NCBI GenBank assembly: GCA_012841565.1
Contig: DUUM01000148.1
Coordinates: 1 to 54,582, forward strand
Length of the DNA stretch: 54,582 nt
Source of the DNA: Candidatus Epulonipiscium sp.
GTDB taxonomy: Bacteria; Bacillota_A; Clostridia; Lachnospirales; Cellulosilyticaceae
Direction: 5' to 3'
Shown piece after piece: positions 34,756 through 45,346 of the stretch; the first letter of the stretch is position 1; the number at the start of each line of letters is the position of its first letter. The notes beneath the pieces are model-generated. The model worked only from the letters and a program-made list of their open reading frames with translations, was not told where the DNA came from and ran no database searches. The position numbers and the translations under genes are program-made.

Positions 34756-36969
34756 ATGAATAACTATGAGCAATCAAAAACCGAGGAAACTCTTTATTTA
34801 AATAATACACTAGCTTTTATAGAAACTGAGCTAGCTAAAGATATGTATGACATTAAAGATAGGCGCAACAACCTAATTGCCTCTCGCAAGGAAATGTGGG
34901 AAAACGGCCCAAAGTCTGCTGATGATTTTGATAGGATCCCAGAACTTAATCATTATCTTGCTGAAGTAACTTATCAAACTCAAAACTACGAACGTGTATC
35001 TGAGAGAATTAAAAAATATACGACAATGCTTAATACGCCTTATTTTGGGCGCTTTGACTTTAAGGAAGATAGCTATAGTGATATAGAAAAATTTTATATA
35101 GGACTGCACAATTTAATGGATATGGAAGATATGTCTATCTTAGTCTATGATTGGCGTTCTCCCATTGCTAGTATGTACTATCAGTGCGAAATAGGCCGTG
35201 GTTCCTACACTTCCCCTTCTGGAATATTGTCAGGAGACTTATCTTTAAAAAGACAATATAGCATTGAAAATGGCGTATTAAAATATTTTTTTGATAGCAG
35301 TATTCAAATTAAAGACGATATCTTACAACAGGTCTTGAGTAAAAATACGTCTCCTAAAATGAGGCATATTGTTGAAACTATACAAAAGGAGCAGGACTTG
35401 ATTATAAGAGACACGAATAGCCAGTTACTCATTGTCCAAGGCGTTGCTGGTAGTGGGAAAACGTCTATTGCCTTGCACCGGATTGCTTTTTTACTATATG
35501 AGGGTATGGATTCCAAACTATTTTCTAACAATATTATGATTATATCTCCTAACTCAGTTTTTAATCAGTATATTTCTAGCGTTTTACCCTCGCTTGGGGA
35601 AAAAAATGTAGAGCAAACCACATTGGATGATATCACAAGTGATCTTTTAGGAACCCACTTTACCATTGAAAAACGAGGTCAGATGCTCGAATCATTAGTC
35701 AGGCTTCATAAACATCAAGATTTAAGTCTTAAAACGCAACGCATAGAGTTTAAAGGCTCACTTTTATTCAAGCACATTATAGATCGATTTATACAATACT
35801 ATATACGACGCTTGCTTGCTTTTGAAGATATTTACTATAATGGTCAAATTATTAAAACAAGGCATCAACTAAAAAATCAATTATTAAGTGATAAGACAAG
35901 CTTGCCAATTGCTCGTAAACTTAATCGAATAGAAAATATCCTTATTCGAAATATGGATGATTTAAAAAATCACCGACTAGGGAAAATTCAAAAAGTAGTT
36001 GAGGAAAATGGAACCCATGCTTTTGATTTAGAAACCTATAGTCATACGCTTGCTTATAAGGAAATTAAGGTAAGAAAAAAACAAATTAGATCTTTTTCAA
36101 AAATAGATTGTTTTAATCTTTATAAACTTCTTTTTCAAGATAGCGCACTTTTCCTTCGCTTAGGAAAAAGCCTAGAGCTTCCTAGTAATATAAATGATAT
36201 TATAACGGAAACCCAAAAGGAACTTAGATTGGGATATATAAGCTATGAAGATTGTGCTGGCCTTTTATATCTTAAGTTAAAACTTGAAGGGTGTGATCAT
36301 TTCTCTAGTATTCGGCACTTAGTGATTGATGAGGCACAAGATTATTATCCCCTTCAATATGAAATCTTTAAGCTTATATTTGGGCATGCTAGTTTTACCG
36401 TATTGGGTGACTTTAACCAAACCCTGGAAAAACAAGGTCTAGAGTCTATCTATACAGATATCTCATCAATTCTTAATAAAAAGAAATCTATAAAACTTTC
36501 TTTAAACAAAGGTTATCGGTCGTCATATGAAATAAGTTTGTTTTCGCATAAAGTGATTGGTCATCAGAATAAAGACTTTTCATCTTTTATTAGGCATGGC
36601 GCGCAGCCTACTGTCTTTCAAGCAAAAAGCTTAAACAACTTGTATAAGCGCATGGCTAAAGATATTGAAAACTATCATAAGCAAGGCTATGAATCTATAG
36701 CTGTTATCTGTAAAACTGACCACGAATCCATAGCCTTACAAAAAAACTTAGAAAAATATATTAAGAGTCCTGCAAGGCCCTTAGTTGTTCCTGCTTATAT
36801 GGCAAAAGGGTTAGAATTTGATGCGGTTTTAGTTTATAGTGTTTCAAAAAACAATTATTCTAGTGAACTTGATAAAAAACTGCTCTATATTGCTTGTACG
36901 AGAGCACTTCATGAGCTCTCATTATATTATGTTGGAACAAAAAGCACCTATTTAAATTTTAATATCTAG
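34756..36969 (+). CDS. helD: HelD-like RNA polymerase recycling helicase (UvrD/Rep superfamily)
   Basis: 737 residues from ATG 34756 (AGAGGTG upstream; a GTG at 34747 is inside that site). Long N-terminal coiled-coil arm (about 1-100), then YDWRSPIASMYY, a HelD family signature, and a superfamily 1 ATPase with Walker A GVAGSGKTS near residue 232. Other motifs: VIDEAQDYYPLQYE (Walker B), TVLGDFNQTL, and the C-terminal motifs KGLEFDAVLVYS and YIACTRALHEL. In Bacillus HelD (about 770 residues) removes or recycles stalled RNA polymerase. Shorter than that but with all motifs. Single gene with its own promoter. Confidence 0.9.
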   Translation: MNNYEQSKTEETLYLNNTLAFIETELAKDMYDIKDRRNNLIASRKEMWENGPKSADDFDRIPELNHYLAEVTYQTQNYERVSERIKKYTTMLNTPYFGRFDFKEDSYSDIEKFYIGLHNLMDMEDMSILVYDWRSPIASMYYQCEIGRGSYTSPSGILSGDLSLKRQYSIENGVLKYFFDSSIQIKDDILQQVLSKNTSPKMRHIVETIQKEQDLIIRDTNSQLLIVQGVAGSGKTSIALHRIAFLLYEGMDSKLFSNNIMIISPNSVFNQYISSVLPSLGEKNVEQTTLDDITSDLLGTHFTIEKRGQMLESLVRLHKHQDLSLKTQRIEFKGSLLFKHIIDRFIQYYIRRLLAFEDIYYNGQIIKTRHQLKNQLLSDKTSLPIARKLNRIENILIRNMDDLKNHRLGKIQKVVEENGTHAFDLETYSHTLAYKEIKVRKKQIRSFSKIDCFNLYKLLFQDSALFLRLGKSLELPSNINDIITETQKELRLGYISYEDCAGLLYLKLKLEGCDHFSSIRHLVIDEAQDYYPLQYEIFKLIFGHASFTVLGDFNQTLEKQGLESIYTDISSILNKKKSIKLSLNKGYRSSYEISLFSHKVIGHQNKDFSSFIRHGAQPTVFQAKSLNNLYKRMAKDIENYHKQGYESIAVICKTDHESIALQKNLEKYIKSPARPLVVPAYMAKGLEFDAVLVYSVSKNNYSSELDKKLLYIACTRALHELSLYYVGTKSTYLNFNI

Positions 36970-37036
36970 TTATTACAAGTCTATTTTTACAATATCCTGC
37001 TAATACTAATGGTATCTCAATGAAAGTAGGTGCTAT

Positions 37037-37465
37037 ATGCAACAAGTGTTGTCATCTAAGGAACTTTATACGCACTTAAATGATTTTCGCAAAACATTGC
37101 AAGGGTTTGATTACTCCCATATTGGAAATATTAGATTTTTAAATTTAGAATCTGTGTATGCTTATATGGAAAATGTAGAAAATAACCCTTTTCAAAGACA
37201 GTATATGCAATTACAGGAAATACTAGATATACTCCAGCCTTATTTGCCTTTCTTATCCTCAGACCGGGCAAAGGATTTTTTAATCCATATTTCGACTGTT
37301 AAAGAAGATGAAGAGGTGGAACGTTTAAAACTAATCTATTCTCAAAAACTTAGAATGGACTTTATTAACACCGCTCGCAAAATAACCTCTGATGAAGATT
37401 GGGACTCAATTATAAATATTTGTGAGCAGATTAGATCAAGAAAAGAAGAATCTTATTTGCACTAA
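37037..37465 (+). CDS. Small helical protein, unknown family (copy 4)
   Basis: 142 residues, ATG 37037 after a weak GTAGGTG. Mostly helical, soluble. The segment ILQPYLPFLSSDRAKDFLIHIS (about 73-94 in the protein) is similar to the Pro-Lys/Arg helix motif of the small proteins at 588-1997. Lies between the HelD gene and a DUF4364 gene, all on the plus strand, 67 and 58 bases from them. Function unknown. Confidence 0.6.
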   Translation: MQQVLSSKELYTHLNDFRKTLQGFDYSHIGNIRFLNLESVYAYMENVENNPFQRQYMQLQEILDILQPYLPFLSSDRAKDFLIHISTVKEDEEVERLKLIYSQKLRMDFINTARKITSDEDWDSIINICEQIRSRKEESYLH

Positions 37466-37523
37466 TAGCATTTTTAATATACAATTAGGTTAATTATATA
37501 TTATTTTTTTAGGAGGTATTTTG

Positions 37524-38051
37524 GTGGTACAGTCAACGAATGATTTAACCGTAAACAAACTAGTTGTATTATATCTGCTAGCAAAAGTCAAAATGCCTCT
37601 ATCACTTTCACAAATTACTCAAATAATTTTAGAAAGAGCGTACACCGACTATTTCTCGTTACAGCAATACTTAGCTGAGATGGTTGATGCGGGATTTGTG
37701 GTTCAGGAAAGAGAGTCTCATATATCATGGTTTTCTATTACTGATAAAGGACACCAAACACTAGGTTTTTTTGAATCTAGAATTTCAACAGGTACTAGGG
37801 AAGAGTTAGACTCATTTATTGAAAATAATTGGCGTACACTTCGAAACGAATTAGAGGTTACTGCTGAGTACTCGACGCAAAAAGATACGGAATACATTGT
37901 TCACTGCCAAGTTAATGAAAATGATTCTGTACTCATAGAGCTTAAGGTCAATGTTGCTTCTAAAAAGCAGGCAAATGAACTTTGCAAAAACTGGCGCACC
38001 AACGCCACTACCTTATACGGTGAAATTTTAGGATTGCTAGCAAAACAATAA
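37524..38051 (+). CDS. DUF4364 family protein, helix-turn-helix-like
   Basis: 175 residues from GTG 37524 with AGGAGG 7 bases upstream; a TTG at 37521 is less well placed. The N-terminal part (LVVLYLLAKVKMPLSLSQITQII..., then ...YFSLQQYLAEMVDAGFVVQE) looks like a winged helix with a beta-hairpin ending FSITDKGHQTLGFFES. This is the DUF4364 pattern of Clostridia, suspected DNA-binding. Last gene of the plus-strand group, followed by a terminator. Confidence 0.83.
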   Translation: MVQSTNDLTVNKLVVLYLLAKVKMPLSLSQITQIILERAYTDYFSLQQYLAEMVDAGFVVQERESHISWFSITDKGHQTLGFFESRISTGTREELDSFIENNWRTLRNELEVTAEYSTQKDTEYIVHCQVNENDSVLIELKVNVASKKQANELCKNWRTNATTLYGEILGLLAKQ

Positions 38052-38093
38052 CCCTTATTACATTAGTTAATGTAATAAGGGTTATTGTTTTGT
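38051..38093 (+). terminator. Terminator after the DUF4364 gene
   Basis: Stem AACCCTTATTACATTA...TAATGTAATAAGGGTT with a short loop, followed by ATTGTTTTGT. It also lies downstream of tRNA-Pro on the other strand and could act for both. Confidence 0.78.
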
Positions 38094-38098
38094 GTAAT

Positions 38099-38172
38099 CG
38101 GGGTGACAGGACTCGAACCTGCGACTTCTTGGTCCCAAACCAAGCGCTCTAGCCAAACTGAGCTACACCCCG
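38099..38172 (-). tRNA. tRNA-Pro (anticodon TGG)
   Basis: 74 bases that fold as a full cloverleaf: acceptor CGGGGTG/CACCCCG, D arm GCTC...GAGC, anticodon stem CTTGG/CCAAG with loop TTTGGGA (anticodon TGG), T arm GCAGG TTCGAGT CCTGT. CCA is not encoded. It is read from the minus strand, downstream of tRNA-Gly. Confidence 0.96.
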
Positions 38173-38177
38173 TCATA

Positions 38178-38252
38178 TGGAGCGCGAAACGGGATTCGAA
38201 CCCGCGACCCTCGCCTTGGCAAGGCGATGCTCTACCACTGAGCCATTCGCGC
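38178..38252 (-). tRNA. tRNA-Gly (anticodon GCC)
   Basis: Cloverleaf with acceptor GCGCGAA/TTCGCGC, anticodon stem CGCC(T)/(A)GGCG and loop TTGCCAA (anticodon GCC), T arm with TTCGAAT. The 3' CCA is encoded (complement of 38178-38180), unlike the neighbouring tRNA-Pro five bases downstream. Confidence 0.96.
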
Positions 38253-38314
38253 ACATTCGTGTGATCACTAGATTCTCACGACGAATTTAATAATACCATA
38301 TGGTTATATTGTTG

Positions 38315-38578
38315 TCAATCTCTTTTCTCAAATTCCTTCATTTCTTCTTCTCGTTTTTCTTTGTCACATGCTTGATCATATTCATCTTTTTCAAATATCA
38401 TTGCCATCTCTTCTAAAACAGAAGAGATATCTGTATTATTTAAGTCCATAGATTCTAGATCTTCCAGTATGGTGCTATACTTTTCAGGTTCAATCTCTTG
38501 AATAGTTTCTTCGTCTAAGAGTGATAAGTCAAGTTTTCCATCTTTCAAGTAAATATCCTTCTCTTTATTTGTAGACAT
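38315..38578 (-). CDS. Small acidic protein coupled to engB
   Basis: 87 residues from ATG 38578, which lies 10 bases after GGAGG inside the end of engB; the genes overlap by 14 bases. About 40 percent of residues are charged, with Asp/Glu-rich stretches; no cysteine pattern or membrane segment. Unknown function. It ends 63 bases from the tRNA genes. A longer TTG start (38584) is possible but weaker. Confidence 0.6.
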   Translation of the reverse strand: MSTNKEKDIYLKDGKLDLSLLDEETIQEIEPEKYSTILEDLESMDLNNTDISSVLEEMAMIFEKDEYDQACDKEKREEEMKEFEKRD

Positions 38579-39149
38579 TCTCAAATGCCTCCCAAATTTC
38601 TTCCCTACCTTGTTTTGTTTGGGCTGAGAAAGGCATTATGATATCATCACCTCTCATATTTAATCCCTTTTTAATCATTGCAATATGCTTTTGTAATTGA
38701 CTTCTTTTTACTTTATCAGCCTTTGTGGCAACCACAATAACCTTTTCATGATAATGATGGATCCACTCATACATCATGATGTCATTCTCACCTGGCTCAT
38801 GTCTTATGTCTACCAAAAGAACAACTTGAACAATAGGTTCTCTCTTTATTAAATAGTCTTCAATTAGTTTGCCCCATTGGTCTCTTCTCGTTTTGGCTAC
38901 TTTAGCGTAACCATAACCTGGTAAGTCTACAAATAAAACTTCTTCTTCTACATTATAAAAGTTTATTGTTTGGGTTTTTCCAGGTTGTCCACTCGTTCTT
39001 GCAAGCGCCTTTCTACTGATTAAAACATTTAAAAGCGATGATTTGCCGACATTCGATTTTCCTGCAAAGGCTATTTCAGGTAGTCCATTATCTGGGAATT
39101 GAGATGCATTTCCTGCTGTTATTTCTAAGCGTACTTCATTAACAATCAT
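38565..39149 (-). CDS. engB: Ribosome biogenesis GTPase EngB (YsxC/YihA)
   Basis: 194 residues. GTPase needed for assembly of the large ribosomal subunit. G1 GKSNVGKSS (about 30-38), Thr in the QPGKTQT switch (G2), G3 DLPGYGYA, G4 TKAD, and FSAQT (G5). Short protein made of the G domain only, as in the family. Start ATG 39149 after GGAGG. It follows lonA by 19 bases, matching the clpX-lonB-lonA-ysxC order in Firmicutes. Confidence 0.96.
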   Translation of the reverse strand: MIVNEVRLEITAGNASQFPDNGLPEIAFAGKSNVGKSSLLNVLISRKALARTSGQPGKTQTINFYNVEEEVLFVDLPGYGYAKVAKTRRDQWGKLIEDYLIKREPIVQVVLLVDIRHEPGENDIMMYEWIHHYHEKVIVVATKADKVKRSQLQKHIAMIKKGLNMRGDDIIMPFSAQTKQGREEIWEAFENVYK

Positions 39150-39168
39150 ATTTTTCCTCCAACCTTAT

Positions 39169-41484
39169 TTAAGCAAAAATATGCTCTAACACTGTGGTCA
39201 TATCTTTTGCGTATATTATCCTAATGCCTTCTGTTACATTCTCCTCTAACTCTGTAACATCCTTTTCGTTTTCATAAGGGACTATAACCATAACTATTCC
39301 CGCTCTTTTTGCTGCAAGAAGCTTTTCCCTTAGGCCTCCGATAGGAAGCACCCTGCCTCTTAGGGTTATTTCTCCTGTCATTGCAACATCATTACGAATA
39401 GGTTTTTTTAGTAAATCTGAAATCATAGCGGATGCCATTGTAATACCTGCTGACGGACCATCCTTAGGAACGGCTCCTTCCGGAATATGAATATGAATAT
39501 CTGTATTTTTATAAAAATCAGGATCTACACCAAGTTCTAATGCCTGAGAACGGATATAACTCATAGCAGCTTTCGCTGATTCCTTCATAACATCACCAAG
39601 TTGGCCTGTGAGCTGTAATTTGCCTGTCCCTTGCATTGTATTCACTTCTACTGACAATGTCTCACCACCAACTGATGTCCAAGCTAAACCTCGCACAACA
39701 CCTATCTGAGGTTCCATACTTTTGCCTTCATAGTGATACCTAGCGATTCCTAATAGTTCTTCTATATTTTTTTTATTGGCTGTAAATGTTTTTTTGTTTG
39801 ATTCTATTAATTTTTTGGCAACTTTGCGGCACATGGCTGCTATAATACGTTCGAGTTTCCTGACACCCGCTTCTTTCGTGTATCCTTGTATAATAACTTC
39901 TAACATTTCTTCACTAATCTTTAGCTGACTCTTTTTCATACCATGCTTTTTTAATTGTTTTGGCAGTAGATATTGTTTGGCAATTTCTACTTTTTCAGGC
40001 TCCGTATAGCTACTTACCTCAATGATTTCCATACGGTCTAATAAGGGCCTTGGAATATTTGTTATACTGTTGGCAGTTGCAATGAAAAGCACCTTCGATA
40101 AATCGACTGGAATTTCTAAGTAGTGATCCCGAAATGCATGATTTTGTTCGCTATCTAAGACTTCCAAAAGTGCTGCTGCAGGATCGCCTCTAAAATCATT
40201 ACTCATTTTATCGACTTCATCTAATAGCATAAGAGGATTATTCGATTCAGCTTGGGTAAGTGATTGTATAAATCTACCTGGCATAGCCCCTATATATGTT
40301 CTACGATGCCCCCTGATTTCCGCCTCATCCCTAACACCCCCCAAAGATAATCTAACGTAGTTACGTCCTGTTGCTTTTGCAATAGAACTACCTATAGATG
40401 TTTTACCAACACCTGGTGGTCCAACTAAGCATAAAATAGGGCTGGTTACTTGCGGTGCTAGAACACGTACCGCTAAATATTCTAAAATTCGCTCTTTAAT
40501 CTTTGTTAAGCCATAATGATCTTGGTTTAAAATATCTTCGGCTTTTTTCATATCATCATTCTCTATCGTAGACTTTTTCCATGGTAACTCCAGTACAGTA
40601 TCAAGATATGTACGAATAACACCACCCTCAGGCGATGCTGAAGAAACCTTCCATAACCTCTCTAGTTCTTTTTGTAACTTTCTACGAACCTCTGTAGGTG
40701 GACTTGCAAAATCAAGACGTTCTCCATAAGATTCTATTTCGCTTCTTATACTATCTTTTTCTCCTAATTCATCTTGAATAATTTTAAGCTGCTCCCTTAA
40801 GTAAAATTCCTTTTGATTTTTATCTATATTCTTACGCACTTTATTCGTAATTTCTTTTTGTATAGAAAGTATTTCTACTTCTGCCTGAAGAATTTCCACT
40901 GTTTTATATAATCTTTTATCCTGGTCTAAAATCCCTAATACTAATTGCTTCTTTTCTACATCTAGGGGTATGTTGGCAATCATTAAATCTGCCATAGAAC
41001 CTGGTAATTCCACAGAGAGTATATTATAAATCATTTCTGTTGTTACTTTGGAATTTAACTTAGAGTATTCCTCAAACAGATCGCCTGCTGCTCTAAGTAG
41101 GGCACTAGACGTTTTAGATGGTTTTATTTTTGGTTCTACATACACTTCAGCTTGCACTAAAAAATAATCTTTTTCATCTTCGTAAGAAATGACCTTAGCT
41201 CTACTTTCACCTTCTACTAAAATCCTAACTGTCGATTCAGATAGTTTTAGCACCTGTTTAATACTAGCAATGGTTCCGAAATCATATAAATCTTCTGGCT
41301 CTGGTTTATCAGTTGTAGCATCTTTTTGTGAAACTAAAAATATTTTTTCATCGCCAATCATAGCTTTTTCGATTGCTTGTATTGAGTTCTTTCTTCCAAC
41401 GTCAAAATGTATAATCATATTAGGAAATACTGTAATCCCTCTCGTGGCTAACATTGGGATTTGTATTTGTTCATTCTTTTTCAT
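39169..41484 (-). CDS. lon: ATP-dependent protease LonA
   Basis: 771 residues: N-terminal LON substrate domain (about 1-200), coiled-coil/helical region, AAA+ domain with GPPGVGKTS and FIATANS, and a C-terminal protease domain with the Ser-Lys dyad; the Ser is in the DGPSAGIT motif and the Lys follows about 40 residues later in [10 protein letters not shown]. Cytoplasmic, degrades damaged and regulatory proteins. Start ATG 41484 after AGAGGTGAAAG. Has its own transcript possible, since a terminator lies upstream behind lonB. Confidence 0.96.
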   Translation of the reverse strand: MKKNEQIQIPMLATRGITVFPNMIIHFDVGRKNSIQAIEKAMIGDEKIFLVSQKDATTDKPEPEDLYDFGTIASIKQVLKLSESTVRILVEGESRAKVISYEDEKDYFLVQAEVYVEPKIKPSKTSSALLRAAGDLFEEYSKLNSKVTTEMIYNILSVELPGSMADLMIANIPLDVEKKQLVLGILDQDKRLYKTVEILQAEVEILSIQKEITNKVRKNIDKNQKEFYLREQLKIIQDELGEKDSIRSEIESYGERLDFASPPTEVRRKLQKELERLWKVSSASPEGGVIRTYLDTVLELPWKKSTIENDDMKKAEDILNQDHYGLTKIKERILEYLAVRVLAPQVTSPILCLVGPPGVGKTSIGSSIAKATGRNYVRLSLGGVRDEAEIRGHRRTYIGAMPGRFIQSLTQAESNNPLMLLDEVDKMSNDFRGDPAAALLEVLDSEQNHAFRDHYLEIPVDLSKVLFIATANSITNIPRPLLDRMEIIEVSSYTEPEKVEIAKQYLLPKQLKKHGMKKSQLKISEEMLEVIIQGYTKEAGVRKLERIIAAMCRKVAKKLIESNKKTFTANKKNIEELLGIARYHYEGKSMEPQIGVVRGLAWTSVGGETLSVEVNTMQGTGKLQLTGQLGDVMKESAKAAMSYIRSQALELGVDPDFYKNTDIHIHIPEGAVPKDGPSAGITMASAMISDLLKKPIRNDVAMTGEITLRGRVLPIGGLREKLLAAKRAGIVMVIVPYENEKDVTELEENVTEGIRIIYAKDMTTVLEHIFA

Positions 41485-41603
41485 CTTTCACCTCTTAGTA
41501 TCTTTCTCTCTCGTTTATACAACTTTTTTCTTCTATTCCTTACATTCTACAACATTCTACCTTTTATTAAAAGTATAAGTGCATATTTCTAATAAATATA
41601 AGA

Positions 41604-41630
41604 TAAAAAGCTACCTTTTTAGGTAGCCTT
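41604..41630 (-). terminator. Terminator after lonB
   Basis: Minus strand GGCTACCT...AGGTAGCTTTTTATC. It begins at the lonB stop codon and separates lonB from lonA. Confidence 0.75.
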
Positions 41631-43294
41631 TAAGCATTAAGAAGTTCTTGAGCCGTTAGCTGTATGTTTTCAACATCTTTATTAAACACCTGTTGGATAA
41701 CTTCTTCTATCTGTGAGACTGGTATAATTTCTATACCTATATCACAAAATGTAGATTGTTGATTATCTATAGGTATAATAACCTTTTTAACACCTGCTAC
41801 TTTAGCTGCCATAATTTTGGCATATACCCCACCTACAGGGTAAACCTTACCAATGATACTAACCTCACCTGTCATGGCTATCTCACCTGAAATAGGCTTA
41901 CACAAAATGGCAGAATATAGGGCTATAAAAATAGCTATTCCTGCGGAAGGGCCATCTACTGGGTTGCCTCCTGGATAATTAATATGAATGTTATAATCCT
42001 TAGAATTAATACCAACTAACCTTTCAATTAGTGTAAGTGCATTATCTATAGAACCCCTTGCTGAGCTTGTACGTTTACTACTTGTACTACTACTACTACG
42101 AAATTCTTCTTCTTCTATAATCCCTGTAATAATTAATTTACCTTCTTTAGGCATTACTACTTCTGCTGTTACTTCTATTCGAAGCAGTGATCCCCTACGC
42201 ATCCCCTGTACTGCGAGCCCATTAACAACACCAACCCTAAGCCCTGGGACGATCTTCATACTAGGCCGCGGGGAATATTGGCCCGTTTCAATAACCCACT
42301 CCATATCTTTCCGTGTAATATTTCTCCTATTATCTAAATTAGCAATACTTCCCGCTGTTTGGATCATATTAACGGCATCTCTTCCATTAGCAGCATAATC
42401 TGATACTATTTCAATAACACTTTCTTCATATCCAATAACGGCTTTTTTGGCTGCGTTAGTAGCAATTTTCCGTATATCTTCTTGTCCTAAAGAATCAAAA
42501 AATATTTCCATACATCTTGAGCGCAGTGCTGGAGTTATGTCTGATGGGTTACAAGTTGTAGCACCTACTAATCTAAAATCTGCCGGTAATCCATTTTCAA
42601 AAATATCCCGAATATAATGAGGTATGTTTTTATCTTCTGACGAGTAATAAGAACTTTCTAGAAACACCTTTCTATCTTCTAGAATTTTAAGCAGCTTATT
42701 CATTTGTACCGTATGAAGTTCACCTATTTCATCAATAAATAGTATCCCCCCATGGGCCTTCGTAACTGCACCCATCTTAGGCTGCGGAATACCTGCAGCA
42801 CCATAAGCACCTGCCCCCTGGTAGATAGGGTCATGAACTGAGCCTATCAAAGGATCTGCAACTCCCCTTTCATCAAATCTAAGGGTTGTTGCATCAATTT
42901 CTACAAATCTTGCTTGTGCTGCAAAGGGAGATCTACACATCTCCTTTGCAGCATCTAGTGCAACCCTAGCTGCTGCTGTCTTACCAATCCCAGGTTCTCC
43001 GTATATAATGACATGTTGAGGATTAGGACCACAAATAGCCGCTTTAAGGGCAAGCAGTCCCCTATCTTGTCCAATAATTTCTTCAAAGGAGGTAGGTCTT
43101 GTTGTTTCTGAAAGTGGCATTGTTAAGGATATCTTCCGCATATTATTTAATTTTTGTTGTTCTTTTGTATCATCTATCATAATAGATTTTCTAACTTTCT
43201 TTTTACCTTTTAATAATGACATAAAATATATGATCATCACAATACTGCAAAACAAGGGTATCCCTTTAAATAAAATATTACTAATAATCTCCAT
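41630..43294 (-). CDS. lonB: ATP-dependent protease LonB (sporulation-associated)
   Basis: 554 residues, N-terminal membrane segment (about 5-27), so probably membrane-bound. AAA+ domain: Walker A YGEPGIGKTA, Walker B GGILFIDEIGEL, and sensor segment VGATTCNPSD; it lacks the long N-terminal LON domain of LonA. Protease domain with DGPSAGIA (catalytic Ser) and KIMAAKVAGVKK (catalytic Lys). In Bacillus LonB acts in the developing forespore, so this supports a spore-forming host. Gene order lonB next to lonA is conserved. Confidence 0.93.
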   Translation of the reverse strand: MEIISNILFKGIPLFCSIVMIIYFMSLLKGKKKVRKSIMIDDTKEQQKLNNMRKISLTMPLSETTRPTSFEEIIGQDRGLLALKAAICGPNPQHVIIYGEPGIGKTAAARVALDAAKEMCRSPFAAQARFVEIDATTLRFDERGVADPLIGSVHDPIYQGAGAYGAAGIPQPKMGAVTKAHGGILFIDEIGELHTVQMNKLLKILEDRKVFLESSYYSSEDKNIPHYIRDIFENGLPADFRLVGATTCNPSDITPALRSRCMEIFFDSLGQEDIRKIATNAAKKAVIGYEESVIEIVSDYAANGRDAVNMIQTAGSIANLDNRRNITRKDMEWVIETGQYSPRPSMKIVPGLRVGVVNGLAVQGMRRGSLLRIEVTAEVVMPKEGKLIITGIIEEEEFRSSSSTSSKRTSSARGSIDNALTLIERLVGINSKDYNIHINYPGGNPVDGPSAGIAIFIALYSAILCKPISGEIAMTGEVSIIGKVYPVGGVYAKIMAAKVAGVKKVIIPIDNQQSTFCDIGIEIIPVSQIEEVIQQVFNKDVENIQLTAQELLNA

Positions 43295-43370
43295 ACTAAT
43301 CCTCCTTATAATCTCCTCAAATCGCTCTTCTAGAGTATTGCCTTTTTTTCAGATTTTATAAGGGTAAAAT

Positions 43371-43409
43371 AAAATATAACCCCTAACAGATGTTAGAGGT
43401 TATATTTTA
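43371..43409 (-). terminator. Terminator after clpX
   Basis: Inverted repeat AAAATATAACC...TAACA and TGTTA...GGTTATATTTT just after the clpX stop codon, with T residues after it on the minus strand. Confidence 0.65.
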
Positions 43410-43420
43410 TTTGTAGTATG

Positions 43421-44716
43421 CTATGCTGTTTCTATATCACGCTTAGCTTTTCTTTTTCTTTTTTTAGGGATTGGCTGTTTATTTTCATTAATAATAATCT
43501 CTGGCTTTGCAATTCCTAACACAACATCTTTTGTAATAATAACCTTTTCAACATTAGGCGTTGATGGTATTTCATACATAATATCACGCATTTGAGATTC
43601 TATTATAGACCTTAAACCCCTAGCACCTGTTTCCAGTTCGATAGCCATCTTGGCTACTTGTTTAATAGCGTCTTCTTCAAACTCAAGAATGACATCATCC
43701 ATCTCAAAAAGCCTTGTGTATTGCTTTGCAAGGGCATTTTTAGGAACCGTTAAGATTTCTGATAAGGCATTTTCATCTAAACTCGTTAAGGAAACCACCA
43801 CTGGTACACGCCCTATAAACTCTGGAATCAAACCATATTTCAAAAGATCTTTTGGTGATAATTCTTCTAACAACTTACCAATATCTTTGTCTTGTTTACT
43901 TTTTATTTCCGCTCCAAAGCCCATTGCTTTTTTACCAATACGGCTTTCAATTATTTCTTCTAGGCCACCAAAGGCTCCAGCACAGATAAATAATATATTA
44001 GTCGTATCTACTTGAATGAATTCTTGGTGTGGATGTTTACGTCCACCTTGGGGTGGTACTGATGCTATGGTACCTTCTATCATCTTGAGGAGCGCCTGTT
44101 GGACACCTTCTCCACTAACATCTCTCGTTATAGAAGGATTTTCAGATTTACGTGCAATCTTATCTATCTCATCGATATATATAATACCTACTTCAGCTCT
44201 TTCTACATCGTAATCCGCTGCTTGTAATAATTTTAATAAGATATTCTCAACGTCTTCTCCTACATACCCTGCTTCGGTTAAAGAAGTTGCGTCCGAAATA
44301 GCAAATGGTACATTAAGAACCCTCGCTAAGGTTTGTGCGAGTAAAGTCTTCCCTGAACCCGTTGGCCCTAACATTAAAACATTACTTTTTTGTAATTCTA
44401 CATCATCATAAGATTCTCCTGAATAGATTCTCTTATAGTGATTGTAAACTGCTACGGATAATGCCTTCTTAGCATCGTGCTGACCTATGACATATTCGTC
44501 CAATATATCTTTAATTTCCTTTGGTGTAGGAAGTTCTGACATCTCTGTATAATTTAACATTTCCTCAAATTCATCTTCAATGATTTCAGAGCAAAGTTCA
44601 ATACACTCATCACAAATATAGACATTAGGACCTGAAACTAGTCTACGCACCTGCTCTTGTCCTTTTCCACAAAATGAACATTTTAATTGTTTTGTTTCAT
44701 CAAATTTCGAAGCCAT
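43421..44716 (-). CDS. clpX: ATP-dependent Clp protease ATPase subunit ClpX
   Basis: 431 residues. Zinc finger CSFC...CDEC (about residues 13-40), then AAA+ motifs: LGPTGSGKT (Walker A), [11 protein letters not shown] (Walker B), the pore loop in AGYVGED, and the sensor-2 region GARGLR. The ClpP-binding IGF-type loop is present as FIGRVPV? (FIGRVP lies at the sensor 1 region; the IGF loop itself is seen as [13 protein letters not shown]). Unfolds substrates for ClpP. Lies 26 bases downstream of clpP. Confidence 0.97.
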   Translation of the reverse strand: MASKFDETKQLKCSFCGKGQEQVRRLVSGPNVYICDECIELCSEIIEDEFEEMLNYTEMSELPTPKEIKDILDEYVIGQHDAKKALSVAVYNHYKRIYSGESYDDVELQKSNVLMLGPTGSGKTLLAQTLARVLNVPFAISDATSLTEAGYVGEDVENILLKLLQAADYDVERAEVGIIYIDEIDKIARKSENPSITRDVSGEGVQQALLKMIEGTIASVPPQGGRKHPHQEFIQVDTTNILFICAGAFGGLEEIIESRIGKKAMGFGAEIKSKQDKDIGKLLEELSPKDLLKYGLIPEFIGRVPVVVSLTSLDENALSEILTVPKNALAKQYTRLFEMDDVILEFEEDAIKQVAKMAIELETGARGLRSIIESQMRDIMYEIPSTPNVEKVIITKDVVLGIAKPEIIINENKQPIPKKRKRKAKRDIETA

Positions 44717-44742
44717 GGTAACACCTCTGTTTCCTAAATTTT

Positions 44743-45336
44743 CTATTTTCTAATTTCAATTACTTGATCAATTATACCATACTCTTTACCTTCAGCTGCA
44801 CTCATAAAGTAATCTCTCTCTACGTCTTTTTCAATTTTCTTAAGAGGTTGGCCTGTGTTTTCACTTAGCATTTCATTCATGCGTTTTTTAGTCTTTATAA
44901 TATGTTCTGCATGAATTTGAATATCAGTTGCCTGACCTCTTGCGCCTCCTGAAGGTTGGTGAATCATTATTTCTGCATTCGGTAGTGCAAGACGTTTACC
45001 TTTCGTTCCACCAGCTAACAAGAATGCTCCCATACTTGCTGCCATTCCCATACAAATTGTAGATACATCTGGTTTAATATATTGCATTGTATCGTATATT
45101 GCCATACCATCTACAATAGAGCCACCTGGACTGTTAATATAAAGACTTATATCCTTATCAGGATCATCGGCTTCTAAAAACAATAGTTGAGCCACTATTA
45201 AGTTAGCGGTAACATGATTAACCTCATCACCTAATAAAATAATTCTATCTTTAAGTAATCTTGAATATATATCATAGGATCTCTCCCCACGATTAGTCTG
45301 TTCTACTACAACTGGTACTAAAGCCATATTGTACAC
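44743..45336 (-). CDS. clpP: ATP-dependent Clp protease proteolytic subunit
   Basis: 197 residues, the usual length. Serine protease with the catalytic Ser in [11 protein letters not shown], the His in MIHQPSGG, and the Asp in [10 protein letters not shown]. Forms a double-ring peptidase with ClpX or ClpC. ATG 45336 after GAAAGGGTG. Lies 10 bases downstream of tig. Confidence 0.97.
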   Translation of the reverse strand: MYNMALVPVVVEQTNRGERSYDIYSRLLKDRIILLGDEVNHVTANLIVAQLLFLEADDPDKDISLYINSPGGSIVDGMAIYDTMQYIKPDVSTICMGMAASMGAFLLAGGTKGKRLALPNAEIMIHQPSGGARGQATDIQIHAEHIIKTKKRMNEMLSENTGQPLKKIEKDVERDYFMSAAEGKEYGIIDQVIEIRK

Positions 45337-45346
45337 CCTTTCATAA

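Noticed and set aside
38063..38254. 63-residue open frame on the minus strand
   Set aside because: It is the translation of tRNA-Gly and tRNA-Pro.
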